From the NCBI RefSeq assembly GCF_902825325.1, contig NZ_CADEAR010000007.1:186001-250000 (forward strand): a stretch of 64,000 nucleotides of DNA. The letters run 5' to 3'. The DNA comes from Brucella tritici (GTDB lineage Bacteria; Pseudomonadota; Alphaproteobacteria; Rhizobiales; Rhizobiaceae). The translations under genes and the position numbers were made by a program. The stretch's first letter is position 1, and each line of letters opens with the position of its first letter. Shown piece by piece: positions 19,305 through 27,840 of this stretch. The notes beneath the pieces are model-generated. The model saw only the letters and a program-made list of their open reading frames with translations, had not been told where the DNA came from and searched no databases.

Positions 19305-19351
19305 AGTGGCTCCAGTTAGAATGGAATCGTGAGCTGCTCTATCTCTTTGTT
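19302..19351. repeat. Solo left module of the dispersed repeat
   Basis: Starts TAGAGTGGCTCC and ends GCTCTATCTCTTTGTT; it aligns along its length with 51968-52018, which is fused to the right hairpin there. Here no right hairpin follows. It overlaps the integrase stop codon. Confidence 0.6.
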
Positions 19352-19869
19352 GGCAAGTCTTATCCGATGCGTCGTAGCGGGATAAGAAATCAGTTCAGCG
19401 AGCTGATTTCCCTGCGTAGAAGCTGTTTTGTCTTGCAGGAGATACTCTGCAAGGTAGCTCGAAAATTGTAACCAGGTTTTCGGATAAGATCGAGTGGGCA
19501 CACATAGTCAGAGCATCGATCGGTCCAGTCAGATCGAAATGCCCTCTACGCGACTTCGGCACGTCCATGTGTAGGACTTCATAGCCAGCCCCTTGGAGGC
19601 GTGGCTGAGGTCATGATGTTTATCGATATTCGGGTTCAGGCCCGGATAGTTTCACCTTGTCTAGCCTTATTGCTTAGCTTTAACTGGCAGCAAGCGCGAT
19701 CATTTACTCGCATTATTCAGCCGACGCGGAATCATTGTGATGGCACCGGCGAATACAAGTTGCTATGCCTTTTCCCAGCAGGACAGGCGTTGGTGACTGA
19801 CGGCATTCTCCAGCCCTTCGATTTGTCCTCATCACATTGTGCAGGACTGAGAATCGACTGGAAATCGCC
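19305..19869. other. Gene-poor stretch after the integrase
   Basis: 565 bp with no reading frame I would accept. Base composition is less GC-rich than the neighbouring genes. It includes the repeat module at its left end and presumably the aminotransferase promoter at its right end. Confidence 0.5.
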
Positions 19870-21000
19870 ATGGGATCGCCCCGCCTTACACCGCTCGTCG
19901 CAAGCTTACCATCCACCGTTCCTTTTACCGGTCCTGAAACGTTGGAGTTACAGCGGGGAAAACCTTTCAAGGCGCGAATCGGCGCCAATGAGAGCAGTTT
20001 TGGTCCAGCACCATCTGTCCTCGAAGCCATTCGGACGGAAGCAAGCGAGATATGGAAGTATGGCGACCCTGAAAACTATGAATTGCGCCACGCCATTGCC
20101 GCACATCACAGCGTGAAACCTGAAAACATCATGCCGGGAGCGGGTGTCGATGCCTTGCTCGGATTGGTGGTCAGGCAATATGTTCAGGAAGGTGACAGAG
20201 TCATCAACTCGCTGGGCGGCTACCCGACCTTCAACTATCACGTTGCCGGTTATGGCGGGAAACTGTCTACTGTTCCTTATATCAACGACAGATCAGACCT
20301 CGACGGCCTGCTTGATGCGGCGCGCAAGCAAGATGCCGCAATTCTATATCTCGCCAATCCGGATAATCCGATGGGAACCTGGCATGAGGGTTCGGATATC
20401 CAGTCCTTCATCGAGCAGGTTCCTGAAACCACGATGCTCGTTCTGGATGAAGCCTATTGCGAAACGGGGCCTGCCTCCGCCTTCCCGCCTTTCGAAACCG
20501 ACCGGCCGAACATTTTGCGAATGCGTACCTTCTCCAAAGCCTACGGCCTGGCAGGAATTCGGTGCGGTTATGTGGTTGGCAGCGCTGAAGCCATCAAGTC
20601 CTTCGACAAGATTCGCGACCATTTCGCAGTGAACCGTCTTGCGCAGGCAGCGGCTATCGCTGCCCTCAAAGATCAGGCTTACCTGCGCGACGTGGTAGCT
20701 AAAATAATAGCCGGTCGAGATCGCATCGTCACAATCGCCAAGGCAAACGGCCTTGCAACCGTCCCCTCTGCCACGAATTTTGTCGCCATCGATTGCGGCA
20801 AGGACGGAGCATTCGCCACGGCAGTTCTCAACGGCCTGATAGCGCGTGACATCTTCGTGCGCAAACCCGGTGCCCCGGTTCTCGACCGCTGTATTCGCGT
20901 GAGCGTCGGTATCGATGAACAGCTCGATCTTTTTGAAGCTGCCCTACCTGCAGCTCTAGAGGATGCCCGAAAAAACACAGATATTCGCGAAACTGCCTGA
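19870..21000 (+). CDS. Pyridoxal-phosphate aminotransferase, histidinol-phosphate aminotransferase-like
   Basis: Class I/II aminotransferase of the HisC group, 376 residues from the ATG at 19870 (a start 33 bp earlier is possible). Seen: NESSFGPAP near the N-terminus (the HisC substrate-loop signature), NPDNPMGTW for phosphate and pyridine-ring contacts, DEAYCET with the pyridine-nitrogen aspartate, and Schiff-base Lys223 in TFSKAYGLAG. It is isolated from other his genes and followed 15 bp later by a DUF423 gene. It could act on histidinol phosphate or on aromatic or other amino acids; the substrate cannot be read from sequence. Confidence 0.88.
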   Translation: MGSPRLTPLVASLPSTVPFTGPETLELQRGKPFKARIGANESSFGPAPSVLEAIRTEASEIWKYGDPENYELRHAIAAHHSVKPENIMPGAGVDALLGLVVRQYVQEGDRVINSLGGYPTFNYHVAGYGGKLSTVPYINDRSDLDGLLDAARKQDAAILYLANPDNPMGTWHEGSDIQSFIEQVPETTMLVLDEAYCETGPASAFPPFETDRPNILRMRTFSKAYGLAGIRCGYVVGSAEAIKSFDKIRDHFAVNRLAQAAAIAALKDQAYLRDVVAKIIAGRDRIVTIAKANGLATVPSATNFVAIDCGKDGAFATAVLNGLIARDIFVRKPGAPVLDRCIRVSVGIDEQLDLFEAALPAALEDARKNTDIRETA

Positions 21001-21015
21001 ACGGTGGAGCTATAG

Positions 21016-21390
21016 ATGCAGATTCAATCCGATAGTCGGCCCCATAAAATTCTTTTCAGCACGCTGGCCGGGCTGTGCGGTGCGCTTGCAATCGCTGCTT
21101 ACGCGGGAGCGGCCCATGGTGGGGAGAACCATCTGGGCAATATTGCTCCGCTTCTTCTCGGCCATGCGCCCGCGTTTCTGGTGTTATCGCTGATCGTGCC
21201 TGCCAGCCGCACCGCTTATCTAGGCGGAGTATTACTTGTCATCGGCCTCACTTTGTTCTGCGGCGATCTCTTCATGCGTGACATGACGGGTGATCGGCTC
21301 TTTCCGATGGCTGCACCGACTGGCGGATCATTAATGATTCTCGGTTGGCTAGCCGTTGCAATTACCGGCTGGTTTTCAAGAACCAAATAA
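21016..21390 (+). CDS. DUF423 family small membrane protein
   Basis: A 124-residue inner-membrane protein with four predicted helices (about 13-30, 44-60, 68-85 and 100-118). The N-terminal helix with GLCGALAIAAYAGAAHG and the loop DRLFPMAAPTGG are typical of DUF423 (YgdD-like) proteins, whose role is unknown. It starts 15 bp after the aminotransferase and ends in its own terminator, so the two likely share a transcript. Confidence 0.85.
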   Translation: MQIQSDSRPHKILFSTLAGLCGALAIAAYAGAAHGGENHLGNIAPLLLGHAPAFLVLSLIVPASRTAYLGGVLLVIGLTLFCGDLFMRDMTGDRLFPMAAPTGGSLMILGWLAVAITGWFSRTK

Positions 21391-21391
21391 A

Positions 21392-21411
21392 AAGGGGCCG
21401 AAAGGCCCCTT
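21392..21411 (+). terminator. Rho-independent terminator after DUF423 gene
   Basis: An 8-bp perfect stem AAGGGGCC / GGCCCCTT with GAAA loop, followed by CTCTTT. It can also end the convergent minus-strand gene, whose stop lies 25 bp away. Confidence 0.85.
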
Positions 21412-21435
21412 CTCTTTAAGATTGCCCTGATAGGA

Positions 21436-22092
21436 TCAGGAATTGCCCTTCAGGCGCGCGTTGCAGAGGCTGTAATAACCGCCGCCCTTCTGCACCCACT
21501 TCAGGCCGCCAAGTGCATTGGCATCCTTCAGGGTATGGTACTGTTCGAGGCAAGTGTGCATACGAGCCTTTCCAGCGGATTCGCTGGAGAATTTTGCTGA
21601 AACCGCAGTCGGGAACTTCACACCTTTCGGTGCAGCAACTGTCGGTGCTGCCGGTTCGTTGTTGCCATCCGTGCTGAGCGCTACCGGATCTGCACCCGCG
21701 CCACACTCGGCCTTGCGGAAATCGTTCCACTTAACACCATTGTCCGTACCGGCATCCTTAGCCGCCTGATACTTGGCGCTGCACTGCTTCATTGTCAGGC
21801 CTTTGGCGCTGTCATCTGCTGCCGGAGCGGCTGCACTCTTGGCTGCCTTTTTGGCTGGAGCGGCAGGTGCAGGAGCTGCGGGAGCCGCGGCGGCATCTGC
21901 GCCGTCTCCGCATTGCGCCTTGCGGAAGTCGTTCCACTTCATGTTACCGAGCGTGCCAGCATCCTTGGCCGACTGATACTTCGCGCTACATTCCTTCATC
22001 GTCAGCGCGTTGGCAGGCGATGAAAATGCAAACGCAGCGGCACTCATGATAATGGCCGTGCCAGCCATAGCTGTGATGGATCGAATAGACAT
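21436..22092 (-). CDS. Secreted protein with three cysteine-pair repeats
   Basis: A 218-residue protein with a signal peptide (about 1-29, ending ANA). Three related modules follow: 31-61 (TMKECSAKYQ ... DFRKAQC), 100-130 (TMKQCSAKYQ ... DFRKAEC) and a diverged third at 178-210 (MHTCLEQYHT ... YYSLC). Each has two cysteines 26-29 residues apart, likely one disulfide per module (C35-C61, C104-C130, C181-C210). Modules 1 and 2 are joined by an Ala/Pro/Lys linker. The repeat slightly recalls PsiF-type domains; no function is known to me. Monocistronic. Confidence 0.75.
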   Translation of the reverse strand: MSIRSITAMAGTAIIMSAAAFAFSSPANALTMKECSAKYQSAKDAGTLGNMKWNDFRKAQCGDGADAAAAPAAPAPAAPAKKAAKSAAAPAADDSAKGLTMKQCSAKYQAAKDAGTDNGVKWNDFRKAECGAGADPVALSTDGNNEPAAPTVAAPKGVKFPTAVSAKFSSESAGKARMHTCLEQYHTLKDANALGGLKWVQKGGGYYSLCNARLKGNS

Positions 22093-22400
22093 CTTGTCAC
22101 TCCCTGTCGAATGCAGCCTTCCGATCGCGTGGCGTGCTTTGTGCCTTGCGATCTTGCTAATATAGAGGAACGAGAGATGTCATCGTTGCTCTGACCCGTT
22201 CCGCTTATACGTCAACCTTGCGCTTCGCAAAGTTGACTGTCAATCATTTGGTCAATATTACCATCAGCTCCAATACAAATTTTCTAACGGGCTTTCTTTG
22301 CTCGTTATGGTCATGCAGGTGCCATGAAGTAAAATTATAGTACTTCCCACCTCATGTCCGATTTTTATTCGAACAGAGTTAAAATCCTGGGGCGGTGCAG
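22093..22400. other. Divergent intergenic region
   Basis: 308 bp, AT-richer than flanks, between the cysteine-repeat protein (minus) and the P-loop kinase (plus). No gene or known element recognised. Confidence 0.4.
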
Positions 22401-22922
22401 ATGACAAAGCGGATCATGATCATTGGCGGCGCCGGTTCGGGAAAATCAAGCCTCGCGCGTGCGCTCGGCGAGGTTACCGGCTTACCGGTCGTTCATATCG
22501 ATACCCTCTACTGGCAGCCTGGTTGGACGATGCGATCACGTGACGAGATCGGTCGCCTCACCAAGGAAGCGGCAAATCAGGACAGATGGATATTCGAGGG
22601 CAATCATAGCGAAACTATGAATTACCGGGCCTTGCGGGCAGATATGCTTATTTTTCTCGATATATCGACCATGCGTCGCCTGTGGCGTGTACTGAAAAGA
22701 ACGGTAATCCACTACGGACGCTCGCGCCCGGATATGGCGGAAGGTTGTGTGGAGCGTTTCGACTGGGATTTTCTGAAATGGGTGGCTGGCTACCGCAAGA
22801 ACGGTCGTATTCGTGCGCTGGCCTTTCTGGAGAAGGCGCCTCAACATCTTTCCAAGCACCATTTGCGCAGTCCGTATGATGTGAAACGCTTTCTCGCGCA
22901 GATGGCGCGCGAAATAAAATAA
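22401..22922 (+). CDS. P-loop NTPase, adenylate-kinase / topology-modulation (FlaR)-like
   Basis: A 173-residue nucleotide-binding protein starting at the ATG at 22401 (an in-frame GTG lies 6 nt upstream). Walker A is GGAGSGKSSLAR at about residues 9-20; HIDTLYWQPGW and WIFEGNHS follow, the pattern of small kinases annotated as DNA topology modulation protein FlaR. No LID domain is visible. Substrate unknown; the name FlaR is historical and should not be read as a proven function. Isolated gene. Confidence 0.78.
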   Translation: MTKRIMIIGGAGSGKSSLARALGEVTGLPVVHIDTLYWQPGWTMRSRDEIGRLTKEAANQDRWIFEGNHSETMNYRALRADMLIFLDISTMRRLWRVLKRTVIHYGRSRPDMAEGCVERFDWDFLKWVAGYRKNGRIRALAFLEKAPQHLSKHHLRSPYDVKRFLAQMAREIK

Positions 22923-23156
22923 AACAATCGGCCTTCCCGATTGCGATAAATCCACAAAGAAGACCGTGAAATAACAATTTTTCAAGCCGTGCGCTGCATC
23001 GCAAGGGCTGTTATATTTAATCGTCTCCCAAGACTTTACGCTGCGTGCTATGGCCCAATCATCTGCACAGCGCGAATGCATGACATGCCGGAACTCGTTC
23101 CGGCACCGTAATCTTTTTGCCGGATTGCCGGCTTCTCGCTGTTCTGGAGTTTCCAC

Positions 23157-23810
23157 GTGGCCGATATCACTGATAACGCCGCTGCCCTTATTGATGCGCC
23201 GAAATCTGCCGCATTCGACCGTCACCGCCTCTATGAAGATGCTATGGCGATGCTGATCGGCACATCCTTCATTGCACTTGGCATTACGCTTTACAGCCAG
23301 GCGATGCTAATGACTGGCAGCACCGCCGGTATCGCCCTTCTCATCCAGTATGCAACAGGCACTGAATTCGGGTTGCTCTATTTCCTGATCAATCTGCCAT
23401 TCTACTATTTTGCCGTGCGTCGAATGGGGTGGGCTTTTACGATCAGAACATTCGTCGCAGTGGCCATGATGTCGGGCTTTGCGCGACTGATGCCCTTGAG
23501 TGTCGACTTCTCAAGCGTCAATCCGCTTTTCGCCGCACTCATGGGCGGTACCTTGATGGGTATGGGTGTACTCGCACTCTTCCGGCATCGTTCCGGTGTC
23601 GGCGGCGTCAATATATTGGCGCTCTATCTGCAAGATGCCTATGGGATAAGGGCCGGCTGGTTTCAGCTCGGCCTCGATATCCTGATTATGCTGGTCTCGC
23701 TGTTCTTTATCCCGTGGGAAAATATGGCACTTTCCCTCATCGGCGCGATTGCCATGAATCTTATCATTGCAATCAATCACAAACCGGGCCGGTATCTCGG
23801 TATAAGCTGA
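23157..23810 (+). CDS. YitT family membrane protein
   Basis: A 217-residue integral membrane protein with five or six predicted helices. The GTG start at 23157 has GGAG about 8 nt upstream. Conserved YitT features include GITLYSQAMLMTGSTAGIALL in the first spans and the later loop FRHRSGVGGVNILALYLQD. The soluble C-terminal domain of Gram-positive YitT proteins is absent, as is usual in proteobacteria. Transport function is suspected in this family but not established. Confidence 0.85.
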   Translation: MADITDNAAALIDAPKSAAFDRHRLYEDAMAMLIGTSFIALGITLYSQAMLMTGSTAGIALLIQYATGTEFGLLYFLINLPFYYFAVRRMGWAFTIRTFVAVAMMSGFARLMPLSVDFSSVNPLFAALMGGTLMGMGVLALFRHRSGVGGVNILALYLQDAYGIRAGWFQLGLDILIMLVSLFFIPWENMALSLIGAIAMNLIIAINHKPGRYLGIS

Positions 23811-23816
23811 GAAAAC

Positions 23817-23843
23817 AAAAAGCCGCCTTCGAAGACGGCTTTT
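23817..23843. terminator. Bidirectional terminator YitT / Sel1 gene
   Basis: Stem AAAAGCCG / CGGCTTTT with an inner CTTC / GAAG extension, one mismatch, A- and T-flanked on both sides. It lies between two convergent genes. Confidence 0.85.
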
Positions 23844-23865
23844 CTCACACACGACTGTTTGTCGC

Positions 23866-24123
23866 TCAGTGGGCGGTCATCCACTCGCGTGCGTCGCGCA
23901 ACGCCGCTGCCAGTTCGCCCTTGCTCATCGTGGCAGCCACCTGATTACGCATACGGGCGGCCTTCTCGCTGCCGCGGATGGCGGCAATGTTCAGCCATTT
24001 GTGGGCCTGCACCACGTCGATCTCGCAATCGCGACCGATGGCAAATTTCATGCCCATTTCCAGAAGAATGCGATCCTGCGCGATTGCGTTGTTCTTATTC
24101 GTAAAGCTCTGAAACTGTGCCAT
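23866..24123 (-). CDS. Small Sel1-repeat-like protein
   Basis: An 85-residue cytoplasmic protein. Residues about 35-70 (QAHKWLNIAAIRGSEKAARM) look like one and a half Sel1/TPR-like repeats, which mediate protein contacts. There is no signal peptide. Short versions like this are widespread in Rhizobiales but uncharacterised. It is convergent with the YitT gene and shares its terminator. Confidence 0.75.
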   Translation of the reverse strand: MAQFQSFTNKNNAIAQDRILLEMGMKFAIGRDCEIDVVQAHKWLNIAAIRGSEKAARMRNQVAATMSKGELAAALRDAREWMTAH

Positions 24124-24629
24124 TTTCTTTGTCCCTGTTAAATCCCGAGAACCGTCCGGTCTTTATTTCAAAGCCTGATTTCGTTGCTTCGAAACTGCCG
24201 CCTCTGTCGTTCCGTTCATGCTCTCAAATCTACGGGAAAGGATTGAAATGCGCGTTAAACCAGATGCTTAACGAGCAACCAACAAAATCCGAACAAGGGG
24301 TAAACTTGGGATTTTGTTAAACATGCAAGTGCTGCCGATTGCTGGATTTTCGTAAAAATTCGATTCAAATCCGCATGATTGAACGAAACCAGTTGCTAAC
24401 TATAGACAACATTCGAACGCGGGCGTGTGTGTACAAAGGGCAGTGTTTCATATGCCGAGCACGACATAAATATCCCTCTTCCGCTTCGCCAGAAACTGGT
24501 TTACGTTTACGTTTGCGTAAGCTTGACGGATGGTCGAGGAGGCTTCCGTCTTAAACTTCAGAACGCATCACAGCGGTTTCATCGTTGCGACCGGCAAAGC
24601 CGGGACTGGCGGCGATTTGGGAGGAAAGA
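24124..24629. other. Intergenic region upstream of DUF2147 gene
   Basis: About 500 bp without a supported gene. The part 24490-24540 holds a GTTTACGTTTACGTTTGCG run and a TTGACG hexamer (24524-24529) that could be a -35 box for the plus-strand gene. Nothing else recognised. Confidence 0.4.
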
Positions 24630-24977
24630 ATGATCCGCACACTTATTCTTGGAATGACGCTTGCAGCCACCTTTGCCGCACCCGCCCTCGCCGAGGAAGG
24701 GATCGTCGGCACGTGGAAGCGTCCGAACGGCACGATCATCAGCTATGCAGCATGCGGCGCTAACAAGTTCTGCGGTACGGTGCAGACCGGCGAATACAAG
24801 GGCAAGTCCATCGGCACGATGTCGGGCACCGGGGGCAGCTATAAGGGTGAGGTCAACAAGCTTGACGAAGGCAAAACCTATACTGGCAAGGCCAGTGTCA
24901 AGGGCAATACGCTTTCACTCTCCGGCTGCGTGATGGGCGGCCTGATCTGCAAGAGCGAAAGCCTGGCGCGCCAGTAA
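24630..24977 (+). CDS. DUF2147 family secreted protein
   Basis: A 115-residue periplasmic protein. The ATG at 24630 is preceded by GGGAGGAAAGA, which decides this start over one 45 bp upstream. Signal peptide about 1-21 (APALAEE cleavage region). The mature part shows the DUF2147 pattern: GTWKRPNG near the start, then GKTYTGKASVKGNTLSLSGC and a C-terminal cysteine-containing CVMGGLICKSE strand. The fold is lipocalin-like in related families; ligand unknown. It ends in a strong terminator. Confidence 0.88.
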   Translation: MIRTLILGMTLAATFAAPALAEEGIVGTWKRPNGTIISYAACGANKFCGTVQTGEYKGKSIGTMSGTGGSYKGEVNKLDEGKTYTGKASVKGNTLSLSGCVMGGLICKSESLARQ

Positions 24978-24998
24978 TATCCAGCGCTGCGGAATCAA

Positions 24999-25023
24999 AA
25001 AGGGCGGCTCCAGGCCGCCCTTT
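24999..25023. terminator. Bidirectional terminator DUF2147 / GST
   Basis: A 10-bp perfect stem AAAGGGCGGC / GCCGCCCTTT with 5-nt loop, T-run on both strands, between convergent genes. Confidence 0.9.
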
Positions 25024-25037
25024 CTTTCATCGCTTGT

Positions 25038-25748
25038 TCAGCGTGCCTTCTGACCGAAGAGAATCTTGTGTTCCTCTTCCTTGTTCACGGACGCATTTGC
25101 ACGTTCACGTTCTTCTTTGCCGACCACGAGACCGCGCTGCACCGCAGGGCGCGCATTCATCGTCTGATGCCAGCGCTTCAGGTTCGGGAAGTCATCCAGG
25201 TTCTGGTCATAATTCTTGTAGGCATTAATCCAGCCAATGGAGGCCATGTCGGCAATGGAGTATTCGCCAGCGATATATTCCTTGCCTTCAAGTTGCATGT
25301 TCAGGACGCCGTAGAGACGGTTGACCTCATTGGTATAGCGGTCGATGCCGTATTGGACTTTTTCCTGAGCATAGATACGGAAATGCCCGGCCTGCCCAGA
25401 CATCGGGCCTAGTCCACCCATCTGCCACATCAGCCATTCGTCAACGGCGACACGCTTGCGTTCCTCGGTCGGGTAGAACTTACCGAACTTTCGGCCGAGA
25501 TATTGCAGGATCGCACCAGATTCGAACACTGAGATCGGTTCGCCGCCCGGCCCTTCCGGATCGATGATCGCGGGCATACGGTTGTTTGGAGCAATCTTCA
25601 AAAAGTCCGGCTGAAACTGATCGCCCTTGCCGATATTGATATATTTGACCTCGTAGGGAACGCCCAGTTCTTCCAGCATGATGCTGATCTTAAAGCCATT
25701 CGGCGTGGGCCAATAATACAATTCGATGGGCTTGGTCTGTTCGGCCAT
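25038..25748 (-). CDS. Glutathione S-transferase, YfcG/Nu-class-like
   Basis: A 236-residue cytosolic GST. The ATG at 25748 has GGGAGAG upstream; a longer frame runs to 25886 but lacks such a site. The thioredoxin-like N-domain has YYWPTPNGFKISIMLEE, where the TPNG motif of YfcG and YghU replaces a classical catalytic residue, then FLKIAPNNRMPAI and VFESGAILQYL (glutathione site). Such enzymes show disulfide-bond reductase rather than conjugation activity in E. coli. An all-helical C-domain follows. Confidence 0.9.
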   Translation of the reverse strand: MAEQTKPIELYYWPTPNGFKISIMLEELGVPYEVKYINIGKGDQFQPDFLKIAPNNRMPAIIDPEGPGGEPISVFESGAILQYLGRKFGKFYPTEERKRVAVDEWLMWQMGGLGPMSGQAGHFRIYAQEKVQYGIDRYTNEVNRLYGVLNMQLEGKEYIAGEYSIADMASIGWINAYKNYDQNLDDFPNLKRWHQTMNARPAVQRGLVVGKEERERANASVNKEEEHKILFGQKAR

Positions 25749-25973
25749 GGGTTCTCTCCCGCTGATCCTGAAATTGCGCGGGACGTGTTCCCGCATTCCA
25801 ATGATGGGAAACATAAGACCCTTTCGGGCAGGCACAAGAGCCACTTGTGGCAATAAACGGAACATCAATATTTTTGAACACTGCATGAACGACGCTCTCA
25901 GGGACGGTTCAGGCGCTATCGCTAGATTGAATAGGGAGAACAGAAATCAGAACGGCTTTGGGGGTCAACCAGT

Positions 25974-26129
25974 ATGCTTCGTCGTTTAACAATTGTCTGC
26001 CTGATGATCGCTGGCTTTGCCGCAGTCGCCAGCATTTTCGTTGACCAGAGATATAACGTCTACCGGGATCAGCCGGTGATCGGGCCTGTAGCCGCCTTCA
26101 CCCAAAAGCCTGCTGGAGAACGGCCATGA
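25974..26129 (+). CDS. 51-aa membrane-anchored micro-ORF
   Basis: ATG at 25974 preceded by GGGGGTCAACCAGT. The peptide has an N-terminal hydrophobic segment (RRLTIVCLMIAGFAAVASIF) and a short polar tail. Its stop codon TGA overlaps the ATG of the next small ORF (ATGA), a sign of translational coupling. Not recognised as any family; the coupling, start signal and signal-like N-terminus are the support. Confidence 0.5.
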   Translation: MLRRLTIVCLMIAGFAAVASIFVDQRYNVYRDQPVIGPVAAFTQKPAGERP

Positions 26130-26290
26130 AAAGAACCCGGATCATAGCCGCAGTCGCCCTTCGGGTTTTCCTTTTCACAGCCATTTTCACCGGTCCGGCA
26201 GCAACCTTCGCCTACACGCAGATTGGCCAGCATTCCCAGATGAGCGGCATCGGCCTCGTACTTTATGTGAGCCTGCAACGCGTCGCATAA
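26126..26290 (+). CDS. 54-aa secreted or membrane micro-ORF, coupled to the previous one
   Basis: Starts on the ATGA overlap at 26126. The predicted product has a basic N-terminus (MKRTRIIAAVALR), a hydrophobic segment and a possible signal-peptidase site near ATFA, leaving a 25-residue tail. It ends 42 bp before the AMP nucleosidase start. No family recognised; it may also be an upstream leader of that gene. Confidence 0.45.
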   Translation: MKRTRIIAAVALRVFLFTAIFTGPAATFAYTQIGQHSQMSGIGLVLYVSLQRVA

Positions 26291-26331
26291 ACTGGGTCAT
26301 ATACCAGTCATGGACTCTGCTATACTAGGTC

Positions 26332-27834
26332 ATGACACAGCGAATCGAACATCCATTTCTGACCGAGATCAAAACACCTCCGACCGTTGACCCGGAGGTT
26401 TTCAACGACGCCGGTGCGGCGGTTGCCGCCCTGCAAAAGCTATATGATCGCAACACGGCTTTCCTGCGCGATGCGTTCGAGAAGGTTGCGCGCGGCGAGG
26501 TTTCGCCGCAGCGCTATCGCGCTTATTATCCCGAAATCTGCCTGTCTACATCGAGCTTCGCGCATGTGGATTCTCGGCTGGCTTATGGCCATGTCTCGAC
26601 GCCGGGCGATTATTCCGCAAACATCACACGGCCCGATCTGTTCGACCATTATCTCACCGAGCAGATTCGTCTCCTGATGCGCAATCACGGTGTGACCGTG
26701 ACGGTGAAAGAGTCCTCAACGCCGATCCCGATCCATTTCGCCTTCAAGGAAGGCACTTATGTAGAGGCATCTGTCGCCAATGCCTTCACGCACCCGCTGC
26801 GTGATCTCTTCGACGTGCCCGATCTGGCGGCAACCGACGACAAGATCGTCAATGCCGATTTCGAGCCCGCCCCCGGCGAACCGATGCCGCTTGCGCCATT
26901 CACTGCCCAGCGCGTCGATTATTCACTGCATCGGTTGGCGCACTACACGGCGACAAGCCCGGCGCATTTCCAGAACTTCGTACTGTTCACCAACTACCAG
27001 TTCTATATGGACGAGTTCTGCGCCTATGCCCGCGAATTGATGGCAGAAGGCGGCGGCGGTTATGAACAGTTCGTTGAACCAGGCAATCTGATTACGCGCG
27101 CGGGCGAGAGCGAACCAAGCAGTGGCAGCCCTCTACCTCGCCTGCCCCAGATGCCAGCCTACCACCTGCAACGGGGCGACCATTCGGGCATCACGATGGT
27201 CAATATTGGCGTAGGCCCGTCCAATGCCAAGACCATAACCGACCATATCGCGGTGCTTCGCCCTCACGCATGGCTGATGCTCGGTCACTGCGCTGGCCTT
27301 CGCAACAGCCAGCAGCTTGGCGATTATGTCCTGGCACACGCCTATATGCGTGAAGACCATGTTCTCGACGACGATCTGCCTGTCTGGGTGCCGTTGCCAG
27401 CACTTGCTGAAATTCAGGTTGCGCTGGAAGAGGCCGTCGAGGAAATCACCGGTCTGGAAGGTTACGATCTGAAACAGATCATGCGTACCGGCACGGTCGC
27501 AACCATCGACAACCGTAACTGGGAACTGCGCGACCAGCGTGGCCCGGTGCAACGCCTCTCACAGGCACGCGCTGTCGCGCTTGATATGGAATCCGCGACA
27601 ATTGCGGCCAATGGTTTCCGTTTCCGTGTGCCTTACGGCACGCTTCTGTGTGTTTCCGACAAGCCGCTGCACGGTGAACTGAAACTTCCGGGCATGGCGA
27701 CCGAATTCTACAAGCGACAGGTGGCGCAGCATCTGCGCATCGGCATCCGCGCAATGGAAAAGATCGCCGCCATGCCGGACGAGCGGCTGCATTCCCGCAA
27801 GCTCCGCAGCTTCTACGAAACGGCTTTCCAGTGA
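26332..27834 (+). CDS. amn: AMP nucleosidase
   Basis: Hydrolyses AMP to adenine and ribose 5-phosphate, regulating adenylate pools. The 500-residue product has the full length of bacterial Amn, with an N-terminal regulatory domain (about 1-190) and a C-terminal nucleoside-phosphorylase-like domain (about 270-490). Visible motifs include GVGPSNAKTITDHIAVLRP and MLGHCAGLRNSQQLGDYV in the catalytic fold, and DMESATIAANGFRFRVPYGT near 410. Cytosolic. Two micro-ORFs precede it. Confidence 0.95.
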   Translation: MTQRIEHPFLTEIKTPPTVDPEVFNDAGAAVAALQKLYDRNTAFLRDAFEKVARGEVSPQRYRAYYPEICLSTSSFAHVDSRLAYGHVSTPGDYSANITRPDLFDHYLTEQIRLLMRNHGVTVTVKESSTPIPIHFAFKEGTYVEASVANAFTHPLRDLFDVPDLAATDDKIVNADFEPAPGEPMPLAPFTAQRVDYSLHRLAHYTATSPAHFQNFVLFTNYQFYMDEFCAYARELMAEGGGGYEQFVEPGNLITRAGESEPSSGSPLPRLPQMPAYHLQRGDHSGITMVNIGVGPSNAKTITDHIAVLRPHAWLMLGHCAGLRNSQQLGDYVLAHAYMREDHVLDDDLPVWVPLPALAEIQVALEEAVEEITGLEGYDLKQIMRTGTVATIDNRNWELRDQRGPVQRLSQARAVALDMESATIAANGFRFRVPYGTLLCVSDKPLHGELKLPGMATEFYKRQVAQHLRIGIRAMEKIAAMPDERLHSRKLRSFYETAFQ

Positions 27835-27840
27835 CGTTAA

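Noticed and set aside
16721..19351. Genomic island between tRNA-Ser and the integrase
   Set aside because: The tRNA 3' end is not duplicated downstream that I could see, and the interval holds only a porin typical of the family, not cargo genes.
19601..20116. 171-codon frame before the aminotransferase as a gene
   Set aside because: It overlaps the well-supported aminotransferase in another frame, has no recognisable domain and poor coding character.
22401..22922. Shikimate or gluconate kinase
   Set aside because: Only the P-loop is shared; the downstream HIDTLYWQPGW and WIFEGNHS motifs fit the FlaR/adenylate-kinase-like group better.
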